DNA from: Trachythela sp. YZ-2020
Lineage: Eukaryota > Cnidaria > Anthozoa > Malacalcyonacea > Clavulariidae
Direction of reading: 5' to 3'
DNA: 64,000 nt
Assembly: GCA_016169945.1 (NCBI GenBank)
Contig: JADLSH010000213.1
Coordinates: 496,001 to 560,000, forward strand
The notes below the pieces were generated by a model. That model ran no database searches, had not been told where the DNA came from, and worked only from the letters and a program-made list of their open reading frames with translations. Positions 53,561-63,755 of this stretch are shown here, piece after piece (the stretch's first letter is position 1; every line of letters starts with the position of its first letter). Made by a program: the position numbers and the translations under genes.

Positions 53561-53602
53561 GAGTGTTAACCATAGATATCGGAGACATAGATTGCTGACC
53601 GT

Positions 53603-53668
53603 AATCCCCGAGCCGGCGCGAAGCGCCGTGCGAGGGTACTAATTCCGCGCGGATATTTACACCCGGAA
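53603..53668. repeat. Palindromic-core dispersed repeat (inverted copy of 29544-29606)
   Basis: CCCCGAGCCGGCGCGAAGCG then CCGTGCGAGGGTACTAATTC; reverse complement of the 29.5-kb copy. Confidence 0.85.
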
Positions 53669-55310
53669 AAAAAGGAAAGCAATGGGAAATCCAAAGTTCA
53701 TCAAGTTTTGCGGGCGTATGGCTATGTTTCATGGGTGTGATGGGTGGTCATCTCACTAATATTTGTTAGGAGTGGAATGAGCGAATTATAAAAAACATGA
53801 GTAAGTCATATCAGTAAGTCTGAATTATAACTTATAAATAGCTTTTTGGGACTTCAGTAAAAGCTGCGGAACAAATTTATCGTTTATACTTTATAAAAAA
53901 GGATAAATAGAGAGAGATGGTCGAAAAAATATGGCAAGTTTCTTATATTAAATTGTTGATATAGCCGTAAGAATGTTGTTTTATTTACATAGATTTTCAT
54001 TTTTTTACAATTTAAATATCCTATATTTTATGCTATCAAAAAGTTCCAACTTAAAAGGAAGGCGAAATCGTTTCACACGAGAGAATTTGTATATTTTCAA
54101 TGATTTCATTTCAAAAACTAATTTATAAGTAAAAGGCAGTTTAGTTTTATAAACTTTTGGCAACGTTTTAGGAAACGGAAGGTTGCATTTAAACATTAAT
54201 TTGAAGCTTATAGAATGCATAAGAACATACCTACACCATATATCTCAGATTTGTATGGCTAAAACAACTAATATTTTAATTATTTTTGTAGTTTTTGTAA
54301 CCTGTTGTTTTGTACTCCAGAAAAGAAGTTTATTTTGTCGTGTTGCCATAGCTACTGTGCTTCCTCTTCTTGAAACAAAATTTCCATTTTTTATTCTTTC
54401 AAAATAAATTTCCCAAAATAATATTGTTTCCTTCCACTCTTAATTCTTTCCAAACTATTAGAGTAATGATCAAAATTTTAATGGCAAATTTAAAATGAAG
54501 GAAGCCACAGTGATTACGTCAGGTAAAACATTTCATTTGGCGATAGCCTTTGATTGCGTCGTGAAGAGGGGTGTGAGCCAAGGATCCAATTCTTTTTTCT
54601 ATGCCAAAAATTTGTTTTGAACGCAGATATCCGACTCGCCTACAACCTTTGCATGGCAGATTTTTTGATAAAAACAGATTAGCAATAGTAATGTTTTGGA
54701 ATATAATGTCTGGCAATGTTCAGCTGGGGCGAGGGGTTACTGCAAGCATGTATTTCTAGTATAATCCTATATTTCTGACGCGCGCCAGCATGAGTAATCC
54801 ACGATGGCGGCTCAACCGGGGGGGAAACGTATGCAGTGTACAGGGAAATCGATATTTTTCGCATTTTACGTCGTTCCACTGCCTCGAATCCCGTTCGATG
54901 TTTTATTTGTTTTATTTGGAAGAACTAGTTTTTGCGAAGATTTTGGACTCAATTTGGCAAGTTTTTGTTGAATAAATAGTAAAAATATCGATACATTGTT
55001 AAATATTTTGTGCAATGGTCACTTGGTCAGATCGAGTCATTTGTTGCCGAGAACTGAACGTTTCGCCTCTTGGATGGTCTTTTTCTTGGAGTAAACATTT
55101 CCAAAAGGATGGAAAGATATTTTGACATACAAATCTATTCCTTGCTTGATTTACATGGTCGTATAAAGACAGTTATGACTTGCACACGACTGCTGCTGCG
55201 AGGACCTGGGATTTCAAGCTTATATGGACTAAATTGTGAAATGGTGATGGAGTGATCAACTTCCCATAGCCTTTGAAAGTAATTAACCTGGAGCTTTTTA
55301 ATTTACTTAC
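53669..55310. other. No supported gene; a short repeat fragment at 54735-54765
   Basis: AT-rich. A fragment near 54750 matches the left edge of the 1868/28020 repeat family in reverse. Frames at 54519-54975 have no motif. Confidence 0.5.
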
Positions 55311-55400
55311 TCTAGCCCACTGGCCACATCCGATCCGATCGGTTAATGGATAAATATTGGACTGCTTTAAACAATTGTAGTCATGCACTTGCCTTGGGGT
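55311..55400 (-). CDS. Candidate further-upstream exon of the TLDc gene (weak)
   Basis: The minus frame reads HDYNCLKQSNIYPLTDRIGC then GQWAR and stops at a perfect GTAAGT donor in phase 0, compatible with the phase-0 start at 52190. The Cys spacing resembles the downstream extracellular exons. The acceptor is not clear, so this remains a suggestion. Confidence 0.3.
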
Positions 55401-56667
55401 TTGCAATGGGAAAATTAAATTTACAATTGTAAATAAAAAAGGAAAGCATTTTATTATCTTATAATATACACACAAATGAAAATACAGTGACATATCAGGC
55501 TGGATTCGTTTCACAGTCGAGCCGGTTTAGCTCTCCGAAGGGTGCTAGGGGAAATCAAGTAAATGGCACTTAAAATGACCAACTTTATAATAATGTGAGA
55601 GCGTCCTAGCCTTAAGGCCTGTATCTTATCCATGTTCTTGGAACCCATCAGGTTGTCTTTTTGGAATCCAGGTGGAGCCAAGCTGTCCGAGTTTCACACA
55701 GGACGGAATACATACTGTGGTAGTTCTCAGTTTGCTTGCTTCATATCAAATTCCCATATGTTGATATGTTGATATTTACATTGTTACAGTAGAGGTCTCA
55801 TATATGCATGCATATCATTGTGAAACTTAAGTGTAAAGAACAATATTTATATCAGAGGAATTTTGTGGTTAATTTTTTTCGTGATTCCAGTGAGCCCCAA
55901 GCACAAGGTATAGCCATTAAAAGTCTGCCTATTCCGGGACACAATGGCGATGTCAAGATTGATCACTTTAATTTGTGAACATCAATTTTACCTTCTGAAA
56001 TGTGCTCCCATGCATATACTGGATACTTCTATCTAACTGTTTCAAGATCCTTGAGGTCCAGCAAGGGCAAACATTATATTTGTTCCAGTTGGAGAATTTA
56101 AGAACAGATTATGTTGAGATGGCTTGTAATGAGATTGCTTGGATTTTCAGTTTTGCCACGCCTCCCGACCTATGTATCCTATATCTATGGTGTTAACCTC
56201 ACTCCATGTCTAAAATGGCTTCATTTACAATTAACTAAAGTCCAAACTATTAACTGTAAAGGGTTAAAATGTTTCCAGATTAACCAGTCGCTGGGGCAGA
56301 AGCCTGGTGACTTAGAAATTGCCCTCGGCCCTCGCGTGTTTTCTCCAATAGTGGATCACGGATCGTAGTTGTCCACAAAATTCAAAACTACGTCATTTTT
56401 ATGCGTAGATTAAGCAATTTTTAAACCAATATTATTTAATTTTTTAAGACTTTAATGTCTTAAGACTTTTTTAGGTCTTTGTTCTCCTAATCAAGCTCTT
56501 CCTTATGGTAGCTGTTTGCACGATATCCATCAACAATTCACTGAGTTATTGCGAAGTTTCTTGGTCGTCGTGTGAATTTGTTGTTTGCAGTGAAATGTAT
56601 AGCATTTGGTTGAAATTACTCGTTTACAGCATACAGAATCGCCACAAATTCTTTGAATTTCAAAATG
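55401..56667. other. No supported gene
   Basis: AT-rich, short frames only (56002-56196, 56111-56368). Nothing recognised. Confidence 0.45.
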
Positions 56668-57120
56668 TTAAATGCTCAAAGGACAAATTCGATTCATAAT
56701 GTTTAATTCAATTTCCAACTCATTTGCGGTAATTGGATCAAGGAACATTCTATTAGAATAATTTGTGGTAAGGTAATTATCAAAAATTATGTCTGGATTA
56801 TTGTTAATCTTTTTTGCTAGTTTTGGTCCGACATTGATAAAGTATTCATTAAATCTATTGGCTATTTGTAAAGGATCATCTATTAAATCCATAGAGTTAT
56901 TTCCAAGAATTAAATGATTTTGGCATTTCAGTATTTTTCTTCTGTTTATTAAGAACTTTATTAAGAGTCTTCCAAATCATCTTTGTATCGTTTTCGTATT
57001 TTGTAAGTTGCTCTACATAATACGTTTTCTTCGATACTTTTATTAGATGATTTAATTTATTTTTATATCTTTTGTACGCATGTTCATTCCTCTTATTTGA
57101 GTTTATTAAAGTGTATATGC
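56668..57120 (-). pseudogene. LINE fragment: linker and region before reverse transcriptase
   Basis: The minus strand reads KRYKNKLNHLIKVSKKTYYV and MIWKTLNKVLNKQKK, then DPLQIANRFNEYFINVGPKL with FLDPITANELEIEL. This is the conserved lead-in to the RT of CR1/L2-type LINEs. A frameshift separates the two parts and the RT itself is missing. The TTAA element starts 58 bp beyond its 5' edge. Confidence 0.8.
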
Positions 57121-57336
57121 AATAAAAAAAAATAAAAATTTAAATCGTGGTATTTCAATAAAAATGGCCTCCCTTAAAGGTAGGTTACAGTCGATTCTGC
57201 GCATGTGCAGTGAGTTTGTTATGAGTAGCCTACTCATATTACAATCATAACACGTTTCCAGTCCTAAAGCATAATAAACACACGCGCGGCCGCCTTATAA
57301 TCAATATTCATTCGACTGTCGCCATTGGAAGGAGTG

Positions 57337-57567
57337 ATGCCTGATTCCGGCACATCAAGTACGTTCGGATGTAGATCCTTGAAATATAAGCCATCGTAGC
57401 AGATCTGAGGCTAGAAAAGAATACGACAAGAAAAGAGACGCATCTAAAGTGTCGTTATTTGATGCTTTCGAGAGGTGGAGAGCGTTCAAAGAAGATCACA
57501 ACCTCAAAACCGATCAGCATGTCGCAGAGTTTCTGCTCGATTATTACGCATTGAGAAACACGTTATG
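57337..57567 (+). pseudogene. TTAA-element plus-strand gene, exon 1
   Basis: ATG at 57337 reads MPDSGTSSTFGCRSLKYKPS to a stop. One base shift gives RSEARKEYDKKRDASKVSLF then DAFERWRAFKEDHNLKTDQH and VAEFLLDYYALRN, up to a GTAAGC donor in phase 2. The basic start followed by a helical F-x-x-W(R/K)-x-x-K module and VAxFLLDxY is seen in other animal transposon-associated proteins. The indel makes this copy a pseudogene. Confidence 0.6.
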
Positions 57568-57661
57568 GTAAGCATATTAATGATGCAAATAAACCTTTGA
57601 CCTTTTATGATGATTTTACGCTTTTTATTTACTTTCTTTTACGTATTCTGTAATGTTTTAG

Positions 57662-57780
57662 CAACGTAGAAACTCAAACAGAGAGCACAACGACAATGTG
57701 GCCATTGTCTAGCACTGAAGATGTGGAGTACATTGTATTTGTTCTCCTTACTAGAAGACGCTCAAAAAGCAGCATGTGTT
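57662..57780 (+). pseudogene. TTAA-element plus-strand gene, exon 2 (3' edge uncertain)
   Basis: Acceptor taatgttttag; the phase-2 join gives C-NVETQTESTTTMWPLSSTED. The downstream splice site is unclear. Confidence 0.45.
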
Positions 57781-58201
57781 CGCCAGGTATTGAAGTTGTT
57801 GAATCTTTGAGTTTGTTATGCATACTGTATAATTTATGTCAAATTTTGTGTTGTTTATTTATTTCTGTTGCAAGCTTTTGTGGCTTGCAGGCTAGCTACA
57901 AAAATAAATAAATAAAGTACTATGATAAGTGAGAATCTAAATATTAACATGTGAGCTTATTGTGTAATATTATCTACCCATTATACGCATGTTTTCCAGT
58001 CTCATTCATTTTCTGGCACATGATGCTTTGTTTTTATCGCAAATAAATTTAGCCTAAGCAATTAAGAAGCTGATTTGAGACTCAATTCAGTCTTGCAGAT
58101 TTAGTGATTTTACTTGCAGATTTAGTAGCAAGTAATTGCATTGTTCGGTATGATATACAGTATTAAGATTTTTATATTATGAAGTATTTACAATTTACCA
58201 G

Positions 58202-58336
58202 ATTTGATCAAAATCCTATTGGCGAAGAAACCATGTCTGCCAGTAGTGGAGAAAGTGATGATGACTTTGGTGATGACATATCGGATCTGACTATCCAGCC
58301 ACCAAACATACTGTCTCCTACTGATGATTTTCCTCA
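58202..58336 (+). pseudogene. TTAA-element plus-strand gene, acidic exon
   Basis: Acceptor tttaccag, donor GTAAGT. Encodes PIGEETMSASSGESDDDFGD then DISDLTIQPPNILSPTDDFP, an acidic linker. Confidence 0.55.
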
Positions 58337-58603
58337 GTAAGTATATGTAAGCCATCAACACAACCCTTAAAAGTCTGTTGTCAAACCTGTATTAAACAGG
58401 CACCCTCAGGGAGCAGGTTAGTGTCTGCTGAACAGAGGCTGTTAGGGTATTATTAAAGTGGCATAAACTGATAAAGAGTAAGTCTATAATGTAATTAGCC
58501 TTTCTCACACAGCAAATATTCCCCATTATATATCATATGATTTATGTATGTACAGTATTACTGTACATGCTTGCAAGTAATACATACTTAATGCACAATT
58601 TAG

Positions 58604-59027
58604 ATTGGATCCTGCTTTTTATGAACCGTTAATAGAGGACGTATTAAACGTAACTAATAAATGGGCATGATGGAGATGAGCATGCAGATGGAGATGAGCC
58701 TGAAGGTGGAAATAGCGAAGGAACCAAAGAACCAAGACAACGACATCATCAGAGTACATCTCTACCGTAGAAGAGGTTACCCTACAAGAAGCCATAAAGA
58801 TGGAAAAGTGTATTGTATTTACAGACACTCTTATGTCATTGATTACATCTATACATGGGAGTGTAACTTGTAAACGACCAGATTGTAGCTGTTCATTGAT
58901 TTATAGGAAGATGTATCGGGGAACCTGTCTTGTTGTATCCTGGGGGTGTCAGTCTGGCCATGTTGGTGGGAGATGGGCAGCTCAACCCAATAAGTTAATT
59001 GTTCCCATACTATTTTTAGTATTGAAC
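58604..59027 (+). pseudogene. TTAA-element plus-strand gene, Cys-rich exon, truncated
   Basis: Acceptor caatttag. After LDPAFYEPLIEDVLNVTNKW and a stop, shifted frames give an acidic stretch and then EKCIVFTDTLMSLITSIHGS, VTCKRPDCSC, GTCLVVSWGCQSGHVGGRW and AAQPN. The C-x-x-x-C pair followed by GTxLxVxxxCxxGHxxxWxxQP is a domain found in animal transposon proteins, upstream of the catalytic core. The core is absent here: the frame ends soon after in a stop at 59025-59027. Confidence 0.6.
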
Positions 59028-59523
59028 TGAGCCACTAGTAATTAATAACAAAAAACAAAACTGCCTGCTAGAACTTCTTGTTAATAACCACATGCAAGAA
59101 TTTGTTAACACATTAAAAGTCTCTCCTCTTATTTATAATTCCATATCCAGCAAATAATGGAAGTAAACCCTAACGATATAGCCTGTGAACAGTCTATACA
59201 TAAATTTTGTTACCTGTATTGACTGTTAATCGGCAAACAATAACTTGTTCTGATCATGTGAAAATCAGGGGGAAATTGTGATAGGCTAAACAATAATTAT
59301 ATAGAATAATATGACACGATAGACTATAAATCCGAAATTATGCACTAATAATATGAAGATGTGACAGAACAATTATCTTTTGTTTGTCGATTCGCAGTCT
59401 ATACACAGGAAACAAAATTTCTGTGTACACTGTGCACAGGCTGCTAATTCCATAATGCAGGCAAGTTAAATTGTCTGCTTTTAGACAAAATAGAACATAA
59501 ATAAAGGATCACATGCTTAATAT

Positions 59524-59927
59524 CTACAAGCGTGCAGGCCTAAATCCTGTGTACACACCATTGGGTGAAGGGTAACAAGCTCGTATGGCAACAACACAGC
59601 AGCTTGGAACAACCCTTCTGGTACCCCTTCCCAACCTTCCATGTTGCCATAGTACATATTGTCTATATGCTGCATGGCGAAAACTTTGATTATCTCTGGC
59701 ATTGTTCAGAACAAGAACATCCTCCCTGTATCTCATTGCAATCTCCAGAACATTGCCATCAGTAACTACTTGTCTAAATACATTTGTTCTCTAAATGCAT
59801 GGACGTCTTACTGTTGCACAGCATTTGTTCTCATCCTGCGTTGGCATAACAATGCAGTGGCCTCAATTGCACCACTCAGGGGTTTCGTTGTCGGGATCTG
59901 GACTTGGTGGTTGTGGTTGATCCGTGC
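59524..59927 (-). pseudogene. P2X7 C-terminal ('ballast')-like domain exon, two in-frame stops
   Basis: Acceptor gttggcag. One frame runs from QPQPPSPDPDNETPEWCN to a terminal stop at 59526-59524 with two internal stops: TGA right after WCN, where a Cys would be expected, and TAG after RRPCI. It contains NKCC, GNVLEIAMRYREDVLVL, FRHAAYRQYVLWQHGRLGRG, VVPSCCVVAIR and YPSPNGVYTGF. Conserved features shared with the cytoplasmic P2X7 tail are the W-C plus CC cysteines, RH-x-AYR-x-Y-x-x-W, PSCC-x-x-x-IR and G-x-Y-(S/T)-GF; in P2X7 these residues belong to a zinc- and nucleotide-binding fold. No channel part is encoded. Truncated by the stops here, so probably inactive. Confidence 0.85.
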
Positions 59928-59980
59928 CTGCCAACTCAACTTATATAAATATAATAAAAGCCGACATATAGTTTTCTTAC

Positions 59981-60279
59981 CACCAACTGCTGTTCATGGT
60001 TGGCTTGATTTTCAGCAGCATCTGGCTCTTCATTTAAACGCCCCCTTCCAGTACCACGACCTCCTCTTCCACGACCTCCTCTTACACGACCTCCTCTTAC
60101 ACGACCTCCTCTTACACGACCTCCTCTTACACGCCCTCCTCATGTTTGACCTCTCGCTCTACCTCTTCCCCTAGCACAAATTCTAGCTCTTCCTCTGCCA
60201 CGTCCTCTCCTATCTCTTCACTTTCTATCAACTCCTCCTCTACCTCGCTTTCCAGTTCTTGCTTTGAGAAATCAGAATC
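59981..60279 (-). pseudogene. TTAA-element minus-strand gene: acidic and RG-rich linker exon
   Basis: Acceptor acttttttag, donor GTAAGA. The first frame is acidic (DSDFSKQELESEVEEELIES); another frame is RG-rich (GGRVRGGRVRGGRVRGGRGR) over a CTCCTCTTACACGAC tandem repeat at 60060-60140. Stops and phase mismatches show lesions. Confidence 0.55.
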
Positions 60280-60468
60280 CTAAAAAAGTATAGTGTGAAA
60301 GTGAATAAAACTGTTCTTATATTAATGCAAAGAAAAAAAAAGTATTTTATTCTTCTATTGATCTGAGTGTGACATCAGTGAGTTACATATTTCAGATATT
60401 TCCAGGCGATAATTGCAAATCATACATAATTTTTGTATATAATATATACAAAAGATTTGAATACTTAC

Positions 60469-60725
60469 GGTGTCTTCACTGTCAATGTCTTGGGCCCTTC
60501 TGTTGTTCATGCAGCATCCAAAATCGTCTCCATGGCACGCGCTAGAACAAAAGCTGTTTACGCTTTTACACGGACAATAATTCCGCCCTTTTTCGCGAAG
60601 ACAGGCGCCGCGACAAGAACATGTAGTGATATTGTTGTCTACATTGGGCACTGCAGCAACACTTTCGATCACACTTGTTTCGAATTCGTCAAGCGAGAGG
60701 TTTTCTTCCAGTACTTCTGTCATGA
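60469..60725 (-). pseudogene. TTAA-element minus-strand gene: CXC-like Cys-rich exon
   Basis: The acceptor ctctctgttgcag precedes an ATG (60723-60721). The exon reads MTEVLEENLSLDEFETSVIE, then a Cys-rich module CSCRGACLREKGRNYCPCKS and CSSACHGDDFGCCMN, to a GTAAGT donor. The spacing CxC-x3-C-x8-C-x-C-x6-C-x3-C resembles CXC (tesmin/TSO1-type) DNA-binding modules. Open in this copy. A role in binding element DNA is inference. The exon lies within a gene that is broken further on. Confidence 0.7.
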
Positions 60726-61154
60726 CTGCAACAGAGAGATACCACATGAAATATTTTCATGATTATACACATTTATAACACTTCCAAGTCATTAAATTCC
60801 AAAAGTAAACACAAATATTTATCATTCAATGATCGAACTCGCACTTTCGGGATTTCGCCGCTCTGGCTGTTGCCTTTTGATATAGCTGACCACACAAGGT
60901 TCAAAGCGGCCTCTTTATTCACGATTTTTCAATTAAAAGTCGTATAAAGATTTAAAAGTGTAGAAAAAATTCAGTGAAGTACAAATTGTGAAACATTGCA
61001 CTCCTTGCGTCGCAAATTATGTCGAATGTACTGAATCGTGTTCCGAACACCTGTTATATACTTTATGTTATATAGTCAATGTGGTTCAAAACAAATACAA
61101 AAAAATGTAAACACAGCCCGCGCATGCGCAGAATCGACTGTAACCTACCTTTAA

Positions 61155-62679
61155 TTGACTTGTCAAAAAGATTTTTGTCAGTGAAAGCGCCGTAAAATTA
61201 TTTAAAACAGCCTAAAAACTACAATAAATACAGCTATTTTGATCTTAACTGGACGAAAGACTGGTACCGAGAAAACATGTTCACTTCCTGCCTTGTGACG
61301 TATGCAGTGTGACATCTCGAAGTGTTTGCCTGAACGAAATCAACAAAATATCACAAATAACAAGACAGTAGTTTTATGATTTCGCCTTAAAAAATGTCAG
61401 ATAGCGAAAGCTTTGAATCGCAGACAGAGCAGAAGAGTCAAGGTGCACTCGTCTGATGTGCCAACGTGATACCTTCTTGCAGAGCAAGATTTTTCGAAGT
61501 GCGCCTGCCTAGCACATTAGAGACGAACTAGTGGGAGTAATATCGGGCCGATGTCTTCGCACAAATTTTATCTATAATTTACGCTGTTCTTCATTCTTGG
61601 GAAATTTGCGCATTGATATCCCTTCAATGTTGTATGTATTTGTGCAACTGCGCAATCCAGGACCTCCACAAACGCAATATTTCCCCTTTTCGTTCTCTTC
61701 GTACTGGAAGCCATGCTTGTTGAATTCGAAATGGATGGTCACTCAAAACGCAATGTTTCTTCAAGGATTAGATGGGAAACAAGCAAGATAGTTATTTTCC
61801 ACTTTTAGCAAAATTCCCATGAAAATATGCTATATCCGTTGCGAAAGACATAGGTTTCTAGACTATTTTCTGCACAAAACTACCAAAGCAGGCAACTAGG
61901 TTTTTAATGTGGACTCTTGCGAGTATAAGCATGAATTAGTTGTTTTTGTGTGTTGATTGTTGGGTATTTTTTCTATCCACGTTAGAAGTCTATCATATCT
62001 ACCTTTATTCTATTTTGGCTTGAAAGAAGCAGTTAAACAAATCTTCGCTAGCTATATATATTACTAAATTTGTTTTCTTTGCAACGGTCATACAGTAGAC
62101 GTTCTCGCCAAATATATCTCATAAAGCCGGAAGACTTTAATTCAGGATATAATTTTCGTTCTTTTAATAATACATTTCATTTTGTTAAGTTGCGTGCTTA
62201 TATGTATTCTGCGCTAAGTTAATGCATCCGTTTGATTTCAAAGCGTCGCTAAAATCGGTAATTAGCAGTTCTATTTAGCGCTAGGTTAATTAAGGGTCGT
62301 ATTCTACACTTGATCCCATATCTATTTAATATCAGGTATATTAGTATTAATTTGAATGTTATGCTTACATACAGTGTAGTTTCTACTTCTTTTACTATAG
62401 TTAGTTCTGTTTTGCATATTCTATTATAGTTTGAACGACTCTATAATATCAACTATCTAAAATATACCAAGATAAACGACAATCCAAACCGCATCAATTT
62501 ATAAACATTCAACAATCTCGAATCGCTAATCTAGCAAACCAAAACCTACAACATCGACTTTGCATTTCGACGCCCTATATCCTACAGATCGTCGTGTCGT
62601 GATATCATTGTATCGATTTAATCAATATATCGCGTCTACCCTAAGTAGGTATATTTGAATTGTGTTTAAAACCTCAATT
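61155..62679. other. No supported gene; possible short first exon at 61394
   Basis: AT-rich. ATG at 61394 reads MSDSESFESQTEQKSQG with a possible GTGCAC donor. The acidic Ser-rich start resembles N-termini of P2X7-ballast-type proteins, but no downstream exon was seen. An 86-codon plus frame (61531-61791) has no motif. Confidence 0.35.
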
Positions 62680-63055
62680 CTATCCAGACGAAGATACAAT
62701 GTTTATAGTATTTACAGATTGAAGTCAAATTTATTTGTGATACTTCTGATATTTAAATGTAGTAGCGCAAAGTGGTTTTCCTTGTTTAAGTCTATAGTTT
62801 TTATCTTGAATTCATCTGGTAGATAGTAATTGCAGTTAACTTTATTTATCCCAAAGGACATATCTAGATTGACATTGTTTTCACTTAAGGATATGTTATC
62901 ATTTTATTGGAACGGATTGAATTTCAGCTGGTTTAGTCTATCCATATCACTTTGGCTAAATCTGTTGTCCGAATCTTGGCTTATACGATCAAATTCATTG
63001 TTAGAGAGTGTTTGAAATGGCAAGGAGTCAATATTATTCATGCTAGAATAAATTA
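62680..63055 (-). pseudogene. LINE 5' fragment: lead-in to apurinic-type endonuclease
   Basis: The minus strand reads DRISQDSDNRFSQSDMDRLN and, after a stop at the QN junction, CNYYLPDEFKIKTIDLNKEN then FALLHLNIRSITNKFD. The last matches the first strand of the endonuclease of CR1/L2-type LINEs. Similarity ends near 62680, so only the 5' ~120 codons remain. Confidence 0.75.
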
Positions 63056-63346
63056 AAATAAATTTGAGAGTATAATAAGGATACAATAATAAATATTCCT
63101 GATGTGTGAAACTTGATCCTGCACGAGTATACTAAGTTAAAGATGGGTTAAAAACTTTAATGGCCGTCAATGTAGAGTTTGTGTCTGATCATTTTGACAA
63201 TTCTTCCAACTTCCTTGTTTTTTTTTAATTCTGGATAGAGACTTTTTCTTTTTCTTGCAATTTCTTCATGAAAGCGCTCCGATATGCCAATTCCTCACCC
63301 TTTTAGTTTCCTTGCGTTTAGTCTTACGTACTCTCGGTCTTGAAAA

Positions 63347-63597
63347 TAGGGAACTTTAGATTTGACGACGGTTACGAGAATGACTACGACTACGAGATTT
63401 TTCCGTTAAATATCTGCTAATACAAACTTGTTATCATCCTCTCTTTGGCAGAGCATATCCTCTCTTTGGCACAGCACATCTTTATAACAACAGTTGAGCC
63501 AAAGCGAGTACAACTTTGAGTTTGTATTAGGAGATATTTAATTTAACGGAAAAATCTCGTAGTCGTTCTCGTAGCCGTCGTCAAATCTAAAGTCCCC
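63347..63597. mobile_element. Foldback MITE, arms of about 85 bp
   Basis: The left arm contains ACTTTAGATTTGACGACGG and GAGATTTTTCCGTTAAAT; the right arm repeats them as reverse complement. Outer bases are TAGGGAACTTT / AAAGTCCCCTA. The spacer carries ATCCTCTCTTTGGCA twice. Confidence 0.85.
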
Positions 63598-63755
63598 TAA
63601 TAATTAAGTTTGGCGACGATTGGTTGCGGTTTGCCATCTGTCTCTCGTTTCTTCCCTAGACGATGAGATCGGTCGATCTTTTATATATTTGTTGCGTTTT
63701 CAATTCCCATTTTTTCCCCAGTATTTCATGGATGGTCTTCGTCGTATTTTCCTCT

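Larger units (their letters stand above)
57178..61150. mobile_element. TTAA-flanked (Kolobok-like) DNA transposon carrying a P2X7-ballast-domain gene
   Basis: Inverted ends of about 31 bp begin AGGTAGGTTACAGTCGATTC and continue TGCGCATG(T/C)GC. They are flanked by TTAA at 57174-57177 and 61151-61154, 3973 bp in all. The plus strand holds a spliced, broken gene (57337-59027) that resembles uncharacterised proteins with an N-terminal KKRDASKVSLFDAFERWR region and a C-x-C...GH...W-x-x-QP cysteine domain. The minus strand holds a spliced gene (60725-59524) with a CXC-like Cys-rich exon and a P2X7 C-terminal-like domain. TTAA target and AGG ends fit Kolobok; piggyBac is the alternative. No complete transposase is present, so this copy is non-autonomous. 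Confidence 0.8.
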
